Positions 18,642-27,373 of a DNA stretch of 64,000 nucleotides are shown here, in pieces. Source of the DNA: Methanobrevibacter sp. (GTDB lineage Archaea > Methanobacteriota > Methanobacteria > Methanobacteriales > Methanobacteriaceae). Numbering within the stretch: position 1 is the first letter of the stretch; every line of letters begins with the position of its first letter. Location: NCBI RefSeq assembly GCF_017406825.1, contig NZ_JAFQXT010000040.1:1-64000 (forward strand), in the 5' to 3' direction. Under the pieces are notes generated by a model. It saw nothing but the letters and a program-made list of their open reading frames with translations, was not told the origin of the DNA and ran no database searches. The translations under genes were made by a program, and so were the position numbers.

Positions 18642-19376
18642 ATGATGATTAGGGTAGTTGCTCCAATGGCCGGAATAACTAACGCCGAATTCCTGAACAA
18701 GGTTATTCCATACGGTTTTGATGTAGCTACCTTGGGCGGATACAGTCTAGACGCCCCTACAATCGATGCAAGTAGGAAAATTATTGAAAGGGGAAGAGGG
18801 GAATTTGATTTTCCTCTAAATGAAATTTTTTCACATATTGAAAATGAAGTTGATTCTATAAAGAAAGTTCACAAAGGTGTTAAAGTCTCGGCCAATGTGC
18901 GCGCAACAACTACACGGCCAATCATTGATGTGGGAAATATTAGGGATTTGGACATTGTTGAAATTAATTGTCATTGTCGCCAAAAGGAAATAATGGATAT
19001 TGGCTGTGGTCAGGAAATGTTGAATCGTCAGGATTTAGGCGATTTCATATCAGAAGTTGCAGATAATGTGGACAGTGAAGTTTCGGTTAAAATAAGAGCC
19101 AACGTTGAAGGGACCGACACTTTAGAATTGGCCGGTTTAATTGAGGATGCAGGTGCGGATTATCTTCACATTGACGCCATGAGGAAGGGCGTTTTTGAAG
19201 CGGACTGGAAACTTTTATCTGAAATCTGCAATAATGTAAATATTAAGGTTATCGGAAATAATTCTGTTAACAGTCAAGCAAATCTCCAAAAAATGATTGA
19301 TACCGGTGTTGATGGATTTTCAATCGCTCGTTCACTTATTTCAGGAAAACTTGATTTTGATATTGCTGGTTTTTAA
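18642..19376 (+). CDS. NifR3/Dus-like TIM-barrel protein of methanogens
   Basis: The 244-residue protein begins with VVAPMAGITNAEF, the flavin-binding start of the Dus (tRNA-dihydrouridine synthase) barrel, and ends with the phosphate-binding ISARSL-like region GFSIARSLISG. Between them VSANVRATT, HIDAMRKGVF and KVIGNNSV follow the barrel order. The region where Dus enzymes carry their catalytic NxGCP cysteine reads EINCHCRQKE instead, so it is probably not a normal Dus. Such barrels are fused to the marker-9 domain in some methanogens; here that domain is encoded at 21865-22347. Function unknown. Confidence 0.75.
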   Translation: MMIRVVAPMAGITNAEFLNKVIPYGFDVATLGGYSLDAPTIDASRKIIERGRGEFDFPLNEIFSHIENEVDSIKKVHKGVKVSANVRATTTRPIIDVGNIRDLDIVEINCHCRQKEIMDIGCGQEMLNRQDLGDFISEVADNVDSEVSVKIRANVEGTDTLELAGLIEDAGADYLHIDAMRKGVFEADWKLLSEICNNVNIKVIGNNSVNSQANLQKMIDTGVDGFSIARSLISGKLDFDIAGF

Positions 19377-19449
19377 TTTTTTTAAAACAATTGTTATTAG
19401 AAAGTATTATTAATAGATTAAAATAAAAATTATTTCAATAGGTGATTAC

Positions 19450-21048
19450 ATGGATTTTATAACTCTTAAGAATATTACCAAAACCTTTGATGATGTTGAT
19501 GTTCTTAAAGATATTAATTTAAAGATTAACGAAGGTGAAACTTTAGGTATATTGGGACGTAGTGGAAGCGGTAAATCCGTTTTAATCAACATGCTTAGAG
19601 GGACTAAAGAATACAAACCGGATTCAGGAAATATCATAATGAATCTCGCTGTCTGTCCGGACTGTTTGGCTGTAGAATCCCCGTCTCATGTCGGTGAAAC
19701 ATGCCATTGTGGCGGAACATATGAAGCTAAAGAAGTTGATTTCTTCAATGCTGAAAGGAAATTATTTGCAAGTATCAAAAGAAGGATTTCCATCATGCTG
19801 CAACGTAACTTCGCTTTATATGATGAAGAGACTGTTATTGAAAATGTAATGAGGGCAATGCCTGAAGATGTCGAATATGAAGAAGGATTATATTCAGCAT
19901 TAGAATTATTGGAAATGGTTCAGATGAACCACAGGATCACTCACGTCGCTCGTGATTTAAGTGGTGGGGAAAAACAGAGAGTTGTACTTGCAAGGCAGCT
20001 TGCTAAAAACCCAATGATGTTTTTAGCAGACGAACCGACCGGTACATTGGATCCTCAAACAGCAGTGAAACTCCACAATACATTAAAAGAAGGTGTCAAA
20101 GATGAAGGCATCACTATGTTAATCACTTCTCACTGGCCTGAAGTTATGACTGAACTTGCAGATAATGTAATATGGTTAGAAAATGGTCAAATAAAGGAAG
20201 AAGGAGAACCCCATGTAGTTGTAGACCATTTCATGGAAACAGTTCCTGTTCCTAAAAAACCTGAAGTCCCTGAGTTCGGCGAACCTGAAGTTGTACTCGA
20301 AGATGTTAAAAAACATTACTACTCTATTGAAAGAGGAGTAGTTAAAGCTGTTGATGGAATTAGTTTAACAATCAATAAAGAGGAAATTTTCGGATTGGTA
20401 GGTTTAAGCGGTTCCGGTAAAACTACCACAACCAGAATGTTGATGGGATTGACCGAACCAAGTAGCGGAGACATTAAAATCAAACTTGGTGACGAATGGA
20501 TTGACATGACAAAAGTAGGCCCTCTTAACCGTGGCCGTATCATGCCTTATATTGGTTTATTGCACCAGGAATATTCATTATATCCTCACAGAACAATCTT
20601 GGGTAACCTGACTGATGCAATCAGTTTAGATTTGCCTGCCGAATTCGGTAAGATTCAAGCTATTCATGCTTTGGTTACTGTAGGATTCGATGAAAAGGAC
20701 GCTACATTGATTCTAGACAAATATCCTGATCAGTTAAGTGTAGGAGAAAAGCATAGGATTGCTCTGGCACAGGTTTTAATCAAAGAGCCTAAGCTCATAG
20801 TTTTGGATGAGCCAACAGGTACAATGGACCCTATTACTCGTGTTAACGTTACCGATTCAATTCTAAAAGCACGTGCCGAATTGGAACAGACATTCATAAT
20901 CGTTTCCCACGATATGGATTTCGTATTGGATGTATGTGACAGGGCCGCTTTGATGAGAGGAGGAAAACTCCTTGATGTCGGCACTCCTGAAGAAATAGTT
21001 GATCAGTTAACTCCTGATGAGAAAGAAGATATGCTTAAAGACAGATAG
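19450..21048 (+). CDS. atwA: Methyl-coenzyme M reductase system component A2
   Basis: AtwA is the ATP-binding protein needed for reductive activation of the nickel centre of methyl-CoM reductase. The 532-residue protein has two ABC ATPase domains: Walker A GRSGSGKS near residue 35 with signature LSGGEKQR near 177, and GLSGSGKT near 318 with signature LSVGEKHR near 428. Between the first Walker A and signature is a methanogen-specific insert with CPDC and CHCGG, probably a zinc or iron-sulfur site. AGGTGAT precedes the start. No membrane partner gene is adjacent, consistent with a soluble role. Confidence 0.92.
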   Translation: MDFITLKNITKTFDDVDVLKDINLKINEGETLGILGRSGSGKSVLINMLRGTKEYKPDSGNIIMNLAVCPDCLAVESPSHVGETCHCGGTYEAKEVDFFNAERKLFASIKRRISIMLQRNFALYDEETVIENVMRAMPEDVEYEEGLYSALELLEMVQMNHRITHVARDLSGGEKQRVVLARQLAKNPMMFLADEPTGTLDPQTAVKLHNTLKEGVKDEGITMLITSHWPEVMTELADNVIWLENGQIKEEGEPHVVVDHFMETVPVPKKPEVPEFGEPEVVLEDVKKHYYSIERGVVKAVDGISLTINKEEIFGLVGLSGSGKTTTTRMLMGLTEPSSGDIKIKLGDEWIDMTKVGPLNRGRIMPYIGLLHQEYSLYPHRTILGNLTDAISLDLPAEFGKIQAIHALVTVGFDEKDATLILDKYPDQLSVGEKHRIALAQVLIKEPKLIVLDEPTGTMDPITRVNVTDSILKARAELEQTFIIVSHDMDFVLDVCDRAALMRGGKLLDVGTPEEIVDQLTPDEKEDMLKDR

Positions 21049-21051
21049 TCT

Positions 21052-21720
21052 TTAATCATTCAATCTTTTTTTTATTTTTTTCCAATCCGGGCAGAATTCG
21101 TCCATTAACTTTTTGAAATTTTTTCCGTGATTAAATTCTATCAGATGGCACAATTCATGTATCATCACATATTCCAAACATTCTTTGTCTTTTTTTGCAA
21201 GATTCAAATTTAGAGTAATCCTGCCGTCCCTTTTGCAGTTTCCCCAGTTTTTCATTTTACGGACATTGACGCTTGCAGGTGTTCTTCCAACTATTTTTGT
21301 GCATTTATCCAAGACAGGTGGGATGGCCATCTTCAGTTCTTGGCGGTAAAATTCATCCAGTATGCTTTTTCTCTTTTCAATCGTACTTCTTTTAGGTACA
21401 GGCAGATAAAGCATATCATCTTTAACAAATGCTTTTTTGATTTTCAAATTGGAAATTAATTGCAATGCATATTCATCGCCCCATAGGGGGTGTTTTTCAC
21501 CGTTTGCATATTTTAAGGGGGATTTTATATCATTTTCCAAAATATATTTTTGCTTTTTTAAAATCCAATCTTTCTTTGATTTGATGAAGCTTATAATGTC
21601 TTCATCAGGAACAAACAATGGTGCGGACACCTTAACTTCCCCATTTGGGGGCAAAATGCGAATATACATGTTTTTGATATTCTTTTTTTCAACAGTGACG
21701 GTAATGTTTTCTATCTTCAT
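21052..21720 (-). CDS. YgjP-like zinc metallopeptidase domain protein
   Basis: This 222-residue protein contains the DUF45/YgjP domain, with a zinc-binding HELCHLIEFNHG motif near residue 188 and the preceding NWGNCKRDGRITLNLNL stretch that is typical of the family. Peptidase activity is assumed from the motif. The substrate is unknown, although bacterial relatives often accompany restriction or helicase genes, which are not present here. The ATG at 21720 (MKIENITV) is preferred over one 24 bases upstream. It converges on atwA, with stops 4 bases apart. Confidence 0.82.
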   Translation of the reverse strand: MKIENITVTVEKKNIKNMYIRILPPNGEVKVSAPLFVPDEDIISFIKSKKDWILKKQKYILENDIKSPLKYANGEKHPLWGDEYALQLISNLKIKKAFVKDDMLYLPVPKRSTIEKRKSILDEFYRQELKMAIPPVLDKCTKIVGRTPASVNVRKMKNWGNCKRDGRITLNLNLAKKDKECLEYVMIHELCHLIEFNHGKNFKKLMDEFCPDWKKIKKRLND

Positions 21721-21864
21721 TTCATTAAAAAATAAGATTGACAAAATATTTAAATTTTTTTTATATGCTAATCCATAAAAAAGATTATATATTCTATCTT
21801 TAAATAAATTATATTAATATTTTAAATTAATTCAGAGAAATGAAAATTAATTTGGAGGATTGTT

Positions 21865-22347
21865 ATGACTTGGGAAGATGCACCATCTCATATTTGTAGA
21901 GGAGGAGATGTAAGAGGACTCGCTTTTTGCTGTCCGCCAATTAAACCATGCCCAGTTTTAAATGCATTACAGGAAGTCAATTTAACTCCACAGGAGTTTG
22001 TTGACATCAAGATTCAATTCGGTAAAGAAACTAGATTAGGTGAAGGGGCAGGGACCTGTTTCGGATCACTTGTTTGGTGTTGCAAACCGTCAAAGCCTTG
22101 CCCTTTAAGAGACATGACTTTAAGGAATATGGGAATGAGTCATGACGAGTATTTGGATTTAAAAAAGCAGTTATCTGAAAGATTGGTGGGAGTTCAAAAA
22201 CCTACTCCCGATAAGAGGGCTGAAGCATTGGCCGAAACATTCAATGTGTCCAAGATTGAAGCCATGAATGTTTTGACTGACTGTAACAATGATTTGAGAG
22301 CTGCAGTAAAAGTATTGCATGCAAAATCTCTTGAAAATTCTGATTAA
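21865..22347 (+). CDS. Methanogenesis marker protein 9 with C-terminal UBA-like segment
   Basis: The first 85 residues match the methanogen-only marker 9 domain: eight cysteines, with two copies of a [FW]CCxxxKPC motif (FCCPPIKPC and WCCKPSKPC) plus one Cys before each. This is a likely metal or iron-sulfur site. The C-terminal 50 residues ([17 protein letters not shown]...AAVKVLH) look like a UBA/CUE-type three-helix domain. The function is unknown but its distribution follows methanogenesis. A strong GGAGGA precedes the ATG. It is followed after one base by the siroheme-synthase-like gene, suggesting joint expression with tetrapyrrole enzymes. Confidence 0.85.
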   Translation: MTWEDAPSHICRGGDVRGLAFCCPPIKPCPVLNALQEVNLTPQEFVDIKIQFGKETRLGEGAGTCFGSLVWCCKPSKPCPLRDMTLRNMGMSHDEYLDLKKQLSERLVGVQKPTPDKRAEALAETFNVSKIEAMNVLTDCNNDLRAAVKVLHAKSLENSD

Positions 22348-22348
22348 A

Positions 22349-22975
22349 ATGGATTGGACATCTATTTATCTAAAAACTTCAAATCTGAATGTTTTTATTT
22401 TAGGCACTGGCGAAGTAGCAACAAGGCGTGCAAACAGATTCTTAGACCATGGAGCTAATGTTAAATTGGCTGGAGGCAATTTGGATATGGGACTGTCTGA
22501 TAAAGGTGCCGAATTATGTTCCGTTGATGATGTTGACAAGTTAGTTGAATGGGCTGACCTGGTCGTTGTTGCAAGCGGTGATGAAGATTTGTCAGAGCAT
22601 GTTTCTGAAATTTCAGGAGACAAATTGATAAATAGGGCCGATTATCCGGATAAAGGTAATGTTATTGTTCCTACAAGTTTCAGCATAGGTGATGTGGAGA
22701 TATCTATTTTTACTAACGGAAAAAGCCCGTTGATGGCTCGCCAGTTAAGGAAAAAGATTCAATCAATAATAACTGATGAGGACATTATCGAAATAGAGCT
22801 TCAGGATTATACAAGATTAAGATTAAAGGATGTCATTGAAGACCAGAAGGAAAGGCGGGAATATCTTTATCAAATTTTTGAGAATGAAAAAATCAACGAT
22901 TTAGTTAAAAATAATCAGATTGATGATGCTAAAATTTACATTGACAATTTAATAAGGGGATTAAATGATACTTAA
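22349..22975 (+). CDS. Precorrin-2 dehydrogenase / sirohydrochlorin synthase, Met8-like
   Basis: The 208-residue protein oxidises precorrin-2 to sirohydrochlorin with NAD+. It has the Rossmann motif LGTGEVATRRANRFLDHGA near residue 17, VVVASGDEDL near 74, and NRADYPDKGNVIVPTSFSIGDVEISIFTNGKSP near 105, the expected order for the SirC/Met8 family. Sirohydrochlorin is the branch point to siroheme and to coenzyme F430, the nickel cofactor of methyl-CoM reductase. The start codon follows the previous stop by one base, and the end overlaps hemA by 11 bases: a tight operon. Confidence 0.88.
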   Translation: MDWTSIYLKTSNLNVFILGTGEVATRRANRFLDHGANVKLAGGNLDMGLSDKGAELCSVDDVDKLVEWADLVVVASGDEDLSEHVSEISGDKLINRADYPDKGNVIVPTSFSIGDVEISIFTNGKSPLMARQLRKKIQSIITDEDIIEIELQDYTRLRLKDVIEDQKERREYLYQIFENEKINDLVKNNQIDDAKIYIDNLIRGLNDT

Positions 22976-24164
22976 TTTAAGAGTTGACCATAAGATAGCA
23001 GATATCCAGTCAATGGAAAACATTTCCAAGGATATGGATGAATTGTTTAGGCAATTGCAGGAAAAATATTCCATTGGGGAATATGTTGAAATTTCCACCT
23101 GCAATAGAAAGGAGTACTACATCAACAATGATTTCATAAATGAGGATGATGAATTGCTGTCTCATGAAAACCAGAGTATCATAATAGAATACGGCCAGTC
23201 TGCGGTTATGCATTTGCTGAGAATGACTTCAGGTTTGGAATCCATGATTGTTGGAGAAGACCAGATCCTGGGCCAGGTTAAGGATGCAAAACACAAGGCT
23301 GTCAAAAACCATCATTGCGGAAAGTCCCTTGACGCAGTCTTTACAAAGGCGATTCACGTGGGTCAGGTTGTCAGAAACAAGACCAATATCAACAAGGGTG
23401 CGGTATCAATAGGTTCTGCTGCAATAGATTTGGCCGAAAAGCACATCGGAAAGTTGGATGACAAGTCCGTGCTGGTTATTGGTGCGGGCAAAATGGGCAA
23501 ACTGGTTGCAAAGGCATTGGCTGAAAAGGACCTGCATGCAATCTTCGTCGCTAACCGTACTTTTTATGTAGCAGTTGAACTTGCTAAGGATTTGGGTGGT
23601 GAAGCGATACTTTTCAATGATTTGGAGAAATATCTTGCCACAGCAGATCTGGTAATCAGCGCCACAAGCGCTCCCCATCCGATTATCACTAAAGAACGCC
23701 TTTTGGGCATCGATATGGATTATGAGAACTTGATGATTGTTGACATTGCAAATCCAAGAGACATTTCTGATGATGTTCGCGAACTTGGGGTCAAATCATT
23801 CAACATTGATGATTTGCGTGAGATTGCAGATGAGAATACTCAACTTAGAATTAAGGAATTCGGTGAAGCCGAAAACATCATCAATGACGAGTTCATTTTA
23901 CTTAAAGAATCGTTCAAAATAATGGAAGTTGATGAGATGCTTGGTAATTTAAGAGCATCTATGGAAGAGATAAGACAACGTGAAACTCAAAAAGCATCCG
24001 TGAAGTTGGCAGATGTAGATGGTAGTGTCAAAATTCTCGATAATTTAACTAATTCTATAGTGAATAAGATATTTTACGATATCTCAAAAAATGTTAAAAA
24101 AGCTGCAAAAGAAGAGAATAAAGATGTTATCGATGCGGCCGAGTATATATTTGATTTCAATTAA
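22965..24164 (+). CDS. hemA: Glutamyl-tRNA reductase
   Basis: HemA reduces glutamyl-tRNA to glutamate-1-semialdehyde, the committed step of tetrapyrrole synthesis by the C5 route. The 399-residue protein has the catalytic cysteine in ISTCNRKEYY near residue 45, the SGLESMIVGEDQILGQVKDA region near 92, the NADPH Rossmann motif VIGAGKMGKLVAKAL near 170 and a C-terminal helical dimerisation domain. It overlaps the 3' end of the Met8-like gene. Together they supply the ring for F430 and cobamides. Confidence 0.95.
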   Translation: MILNLRVDHKIADIQSMENISKDMDELFRQLQEKYSIGEYVEISTCNRKEYYINNDFINEDDELLSHENQSIIIEYGQSAVMHLLRMTSGLESMIVGEDQILGQVKDAKHKAVKNHHCGKSLDAVFTKAIHVGQVVRNKTNINKGAVSIGSAAIDLAEKHIGKLDDKSVLVIGAGKMGKLVAKALAEKDLHAIFVANRTFYVAVELAKDLGGEAILFNDLEKYLATADLVISATSAPHPIITKERLLGIDMDYENLMIVDIANPRDISDDVRELGVKSFNIDDLREIADENTQLRIKEFGEAENIINDEFILLKESFKIMEVDEMLGNLRASMEEIRQRETQKASVKLADVDGSVKILDNLTNSIVNKIFYDISKNVKKAAKEENKDVIDAAEYIFDFN

Positions 24165-24168
24165 ATTT

Positions 24169-25326
24169 TTACTCAAACATTCCTTTAACATCAGTATTTT
24201 TAATTTTGGTATTATTTAATGCATATTCAATGTTTTTCATGGTGATTATTTCTGAGTCATTTGATATTGCATTGTGGAGTGATGTTTTCAGTATCTTCTC
24301 TTTGATGTCCCTGCCGGACAGTCCTTTTGTAATCTTTACAATTTTTTCCAAATCCAAATCGTAATCCAGAGGCATGGTATTGAGATTATTTTCTAAAATA
24401 TGCAACCTCTCATCATCATCAGGTAATTTGAATTCAATTTCCTCTTCAAACCTGCTTCTCACACCCAAATCCAGACTGTTTTGGTTGTTGGTAGCGCCAA
24501 TTGTTATAACTGATTTATTCTCTTCAATTCCATCCATTTCAGTCAAAAGTGCGTTGACGATTTCTGAAACGTCCCCTCTGATTGATTGGAATGACCTGTG
24601 AAGTGCAATTGCATCTATTTCATCGATAAAAATTATTGACGGCGCGTTTTCTGAAGCTTTTTTAAACAGATCATGAATCTTGGATGAGGCATCTCCGACA
24701 TGCTCTCCAATTAATGAGGTTGCCTTAACCAGGTATAACGGTACATCGAGTTCATTTGACAGGGCCTTTACAAGCATGGTTTTACCGGTTCCTGGAAGGC
24801 CGTAAAATAAAATGTTTTTTGGAGCCCAAGGTCCAAACCTTTCAGGATTTTCCAAATATTTTGCAATGACTTTAACTTTGGCCTTGGCGTTTTCCTGACC
24901 GACTATATCATCAAGAGTGATATCTGATTTAACCTTGTTATCAGTGTTCTTTTCAATTTTATCGGTAATGATTTTGATTTTAGTGCTTTCAGAGATAATT
25001 GAGTTATTCGGTTTTGCAGTCACGATTTCAAAACCATAATCGGGGATTATTTTTTGGTCGAACAGATGTGATTTTTCACGAACAACCAAACCCAACCACT
25101 GTTCACGGGCATATTCCTCAAATAAATCGATGTTTTTTATTTCGATATCCTCATCCATTAATGCAAAATCAAATGGATAGCCAACTGGTCTGATTACAAC
25201 CAATTCAGCATAGTCTTTATCGTCAGTTTCGATTTTTGAGGTTTTTTGTGTTGCTGTTTTGATTTCTGGTTTTTTGTTGTTGCTTTTCAAATTTTTATCT
25301 CCGATTTTTTTCTTACATCTTAACAT
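24169..25326 (-). CDS. AAA-family ATPase (CDC48/PAN-like module)
   Basis: The protein of about 385 residues has an N-terminal region of about 140 residues with no recognised fold, then a single AAA module: DITLDDIVGQENAK, Walker A YGLPGTGKT, Walker B IIFIDEIDAIAL, sensor GATNNQNSLD and arginine finger region RSRFEEEIEF. It resembles CDC48/proteasome-activating nucleotidases but lacks their coiled coil and OB domain. The substrate is unknown. The ATG at 25326 is preferred because the one at 25359 leaves only 22 bases to the divergent gene. It converges on hemA with stops 4 bases apart. Confidence 0.8.
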   Translation of the reverse strand: MLRCKKKIGDKNLKSNNKKPEIKTATQKTSKIETDDKDYAELVVIRPVGYPFDFALMDEDIEIKNIDLFEEYAREQWLGLVVREKSHLFDQKIIPDYGFEIVTAKPNNSIISESTKIKIITDKIEKNTDNKVKSDITLDDIVGQENAKAKVKVIAKYLENPERFGPWAPKNILFYGLPGTGKTMLVKALSNELDVPLYLVKATSLIGEHVGDASSKIHDLFKKASENAPSIIFIDEIDAIALHRSFQSIRGDVSEIVNALLTEMDGIEENKSVITIGATNNQNSLDLGVRSRFEEEIEFKLPDDDERLHILENNLNTMPLDYDLDLEKIVKITKGLSGRDIKEKILKTSLHNAISNDSEIITMKNIEYALNNTKIKNTDVKGMFE

Positions 25327-25381
25327 TAGTTTTAATGATTTAAATATTTGTTGTAACATATTATTTGTGAGGTCAACTTAC

Positions 25382-26443
25382 ATGAGTTTCAGAACAAAAA
25401 GAGTATTATTCATAACTCCATTCTATATGCTGTTCGAGTTTTTCCTGCTTAAATATATTGGGCTATTTGTTGGAGGACTTAACGATATTTATTTGCTTTT
25501 AATAACAATTCTAATAGGTCTAAACCATTTTTTACCAATGCTATTTGAAGCTCGCAAATCCCGCAGAGTAACTCGAATCTTAACAACCCTTGATGGGGTG
25601 TGGATGTGGGCATCGGTCATGTTCTTTTTTGATTTAATTGCGATTTATTCAATTGGAAGTTTTATAGCATTGTCGATGACTGTAAATGTTTTATTGTTAT
25701 CGATTGTACCAATCCTGGGAGTTTATAGCTATTGGAGAGCCCATAAATTGGTGGTTCATGAAAAAACATTGATTTTCACTAATCTGGAAAGGGACATTAA
25801 CATCGCACATCTCTCAGATGTGCATTTCGGGTCTGTGCGTCACAGGAAAATAATCTCTGATATCAAAGACAAACTGAATACGTTGGATTGTGAGTTGGCA
25901 ATTATTTCAGGGGATTTGGCTGACGGTTCGTCTGTTGTTGAGGAAGATGATTTCATGGCTTTTAAGGATGTCAAGATGCCCGTAATATTCACTCCCGGAA
26001 ATCATGATTACTATCCGGGCATTGAAAATGTAATAAAAGCATGCAAAAAAGCGGGAATCATTGTTTTGAACAATGAATCGGTGGAATTCGAATGCTTAAA
26101 TATTTATGGCAGGTCTTATAGTATTGAGGATACTGGCATTCCGGAAGTCGACAAGTCATCAATCAGGCCGGGCATGCTGAACATAATCAATTATCATGTG
26201 CCATATCATTGGGATTGGTTTTCTGATTTGGGCTTTGATATTCAATTGTCCGGCCACACCCATGGGGGACAGTTTTATCCGGTGGTTTGGTTTGGAAATC
26301 TGATGTTTGGATATAATATGGGTCTGTTCAGGAATAAATCAGGTGGGTATTTGCATGTAACAACAGGTGTCGGGTCCATGGACACTCCTATGAGATGGGG
26401 TACCGATTCCGAAATTGTTGTTTTGAAATTAAAAAAACAGTAA
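25382..26443 (+). CDS. Membrane-bound calcineurin-like metallophosphoesterase
   Basis: The 353-residue protein has about four hydrophobic segments in the first 120 residues, followed by a calcineurin-like phosphoesterase with the five metal motifs in order: HLSDVHFG, SGDLADG, GNHDYY, NYHVPYH and SGHTHGGQ. This is the YkuE-like group with an N-terminal membrane anchor. Bacterial relatives act on envelope lipids or nucleotides; the substrate here is unknown. The ATG at 25382 is preceded by GTGAGGT. A TTTAAATA element lies at 25339-25346, inside the intergenic gap. Confidence 0.83.
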   Translation: MSFRTKRVLFITPFYMLFEFFLLKYIGLFVGGLNDIYLLLITILIGLNHFLPMLFEARKSRRVTRILTTLDGVWMWASVMFFFDLIAIYSIGSFIALSMTVNVLLLSIVPILGVYSYWRAHKLVVHEKTLIFTNLERDINIAHLSDVHFGSVRHRKIISDIKDKLNTLDCELAIISGDLADGSSVVEEDDFMAFKDVKMPVIFTPGNHDYYPGIENVIKACKKAGIIVLNNESVEFECLNIYGRSYSIEDTGIPEVDKSSIRPGMLNIINYHVPYHWDWFSDLGFDIQLSGHTHGGQFYPVVWFGNLMFGYNMGLFRNKSGGYLHVTTGVGSMDTPMRWGTDSEIVVLKLKKQ

Positions 26444-26451
26444 CTTTTTTC

Positions 26452-26497
26452 AAGAACATATCTAGTTATTATGTTGTTGTATAGTTGGAATGTTCTT
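26452..26497. promoter_or_regulatory. Inverted repeat upstream of the winged-helix gene
   Basis: AAGAACAT (26452-26459) and ATGTTCTT (26490-26497) form a perfect 8-base inverted repeat with a 30-base spacer that holds a further ATGTT. It lies upstream of a TATA box TTTAAATA (26518-26525). It could be a regulator-binding site or the tail structure of the upstream gene. Confidence 0.3.
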
Positions 26498-26559
26498 TTT
26501 CTAAAATTGTATATAACTTTAAATATTTTTCTTGATTTATTATTTATGGGGGAATTATC

Positions 26560-26820
26560 ATAGATGATGAAACATTAAAGGTATTTGCATACATTACTAT
26601 TTCTACATACCGATCAAAGGCTTTAAAAGCATTGCAGGAATATGATAAAACTCCAACTCAGATTGCTAATGATTCAGATATTAGAATGAGCCATATATCA
26701 AATGTATTGAAAGAATTAAAGGATTGTGGCGTTGCTGAATGTATTAATGAGAATGAGCGCAAGAACAGAATCTACAGATTAACTCCTCTTGGCAGGGATA
26801 TTGTAAAAAATTTGGATTAA
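26560..26820 (+). CDS. Small winged-helix regulator, apparently starting at ATA
   Basis: From codon 26560 the frame reads I/M-DDETLKVFAYITISTYRSKALKAL, then TQIANDSDIRMSHISNVLKELK and RKNRIYRLTPLGRDIV, an 86-residue winged helix-turn-helix like the one at 62198-62449. That paralogue starts ATG-GAT-GAT-GAT; here the equivalent codon is ATA followed by GAT-GAT-GAA. GGGGGAAT ends 6 bases upstream, well placed for this codon. The only ATGs nearby are out of frame (26564). A shorter TTG start at 26632 would remove helix 1. I favour the ATA start or a mutated ATG. Confidence 0.65.
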   Translation: MDDETLKVFAYITISTYRSKALKALQEYDKTPTQIANDSDIRMSHISNVLKELKDCGVAECINENERKNRIYRLTPLGRDIVKNLD

Positions 26821-26863
26821 GGATATCATACTTTTTTTAATAAGTTTTATCAAATAATTATTT

Positions 26864-27373
26864 ATGACTCTTCAGGATAACCATAATCACTTTTGTATAT
26901 ATTGTGGGGCAAAGTTAGTGCCAAATCAGCATTTCTGCTCACAATGCGGCAGGGAAGTTTATCATGATCCCAATGAGGAAACAGTTAAAGTTCCCTCAAA
27001 GTTCGAATCACAGGTAAATGAAATAGAGCAGGAATACAATTCAAAACAAGCCAAAGCCACAGAACTAGTTGGAAAATTGTTCGACCCTACACATATGTCC
27101 TATTCCAAGTTCACAAACGCAATTAAAAAATCCAATCAGTTATTCGCCAATCAGTTAAAGATAACCCAAAGGATGATGGAATTGGAGAGTAATGAAGTGG
27201 TCGAGGCTGAAATCGAGAAAAAAATAGTAACATTAAACACTTTCGTTGATAAAATGGAAGACTTAATAAATGAATTGGTTATCCAGCTAAGTTCAAATAA
27301 AGATGATAATGATGATATAAATGATTTATTCAAGGACATGGATGATTTGATAGGCTCCGTCAAAGACTATTAG
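26864..27373 (+). CDS. Zinc-ribbon protein with coiled-coil C-terminus
   Basis: The first 30 residues hold a double-CxxC zinc ribbon (CIYCGAKL and CSQCGREV). The rest, of about 135 residues, is charged and helical (VNEIEQEYNSKQAKATELVGKL, then TQRMMELESNEVVEAEIEKKI), which suggests a coiled coil, and ends in an acidic stretch rich in Asp. No catalytic motif or membrane segment was found. It follows the winged-helix gene by 43 bases, mirroring the zinc-ribbon protein next to the winged-helix gene at 62 kb. The function is unknown. Confidence 0.7.
   Translation: MTLQDNHNHFCIYCGAKLVPNQHFCSQCGREVYHDPNEETVKVPSKFESQVNEIEQEYNSKQAKATELVGKLFDPTHMSYSKFTNAIKKSNQLFANQLKITQRMMELESNEVVEAEIEKKIVTLNTFVDKMEDLINELVIQLSSNKDDNDDINDLFKDMDDLIGSVKDY

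Noticed and set aside
18642-19376. Calling the TIM barrel a tRNA-dihydrouridine synthase
   Set aside because: The flavin start is present but the catalytic cysteine motif is not; the methanogen-specific context points elsewhere.
26452-26497. Riboswitch-like inverted repeat before the winged-helix gene
   Set aside because: It lies upstream of the likely TATA box, so it would not be in the message; kept only as a possible protein site.
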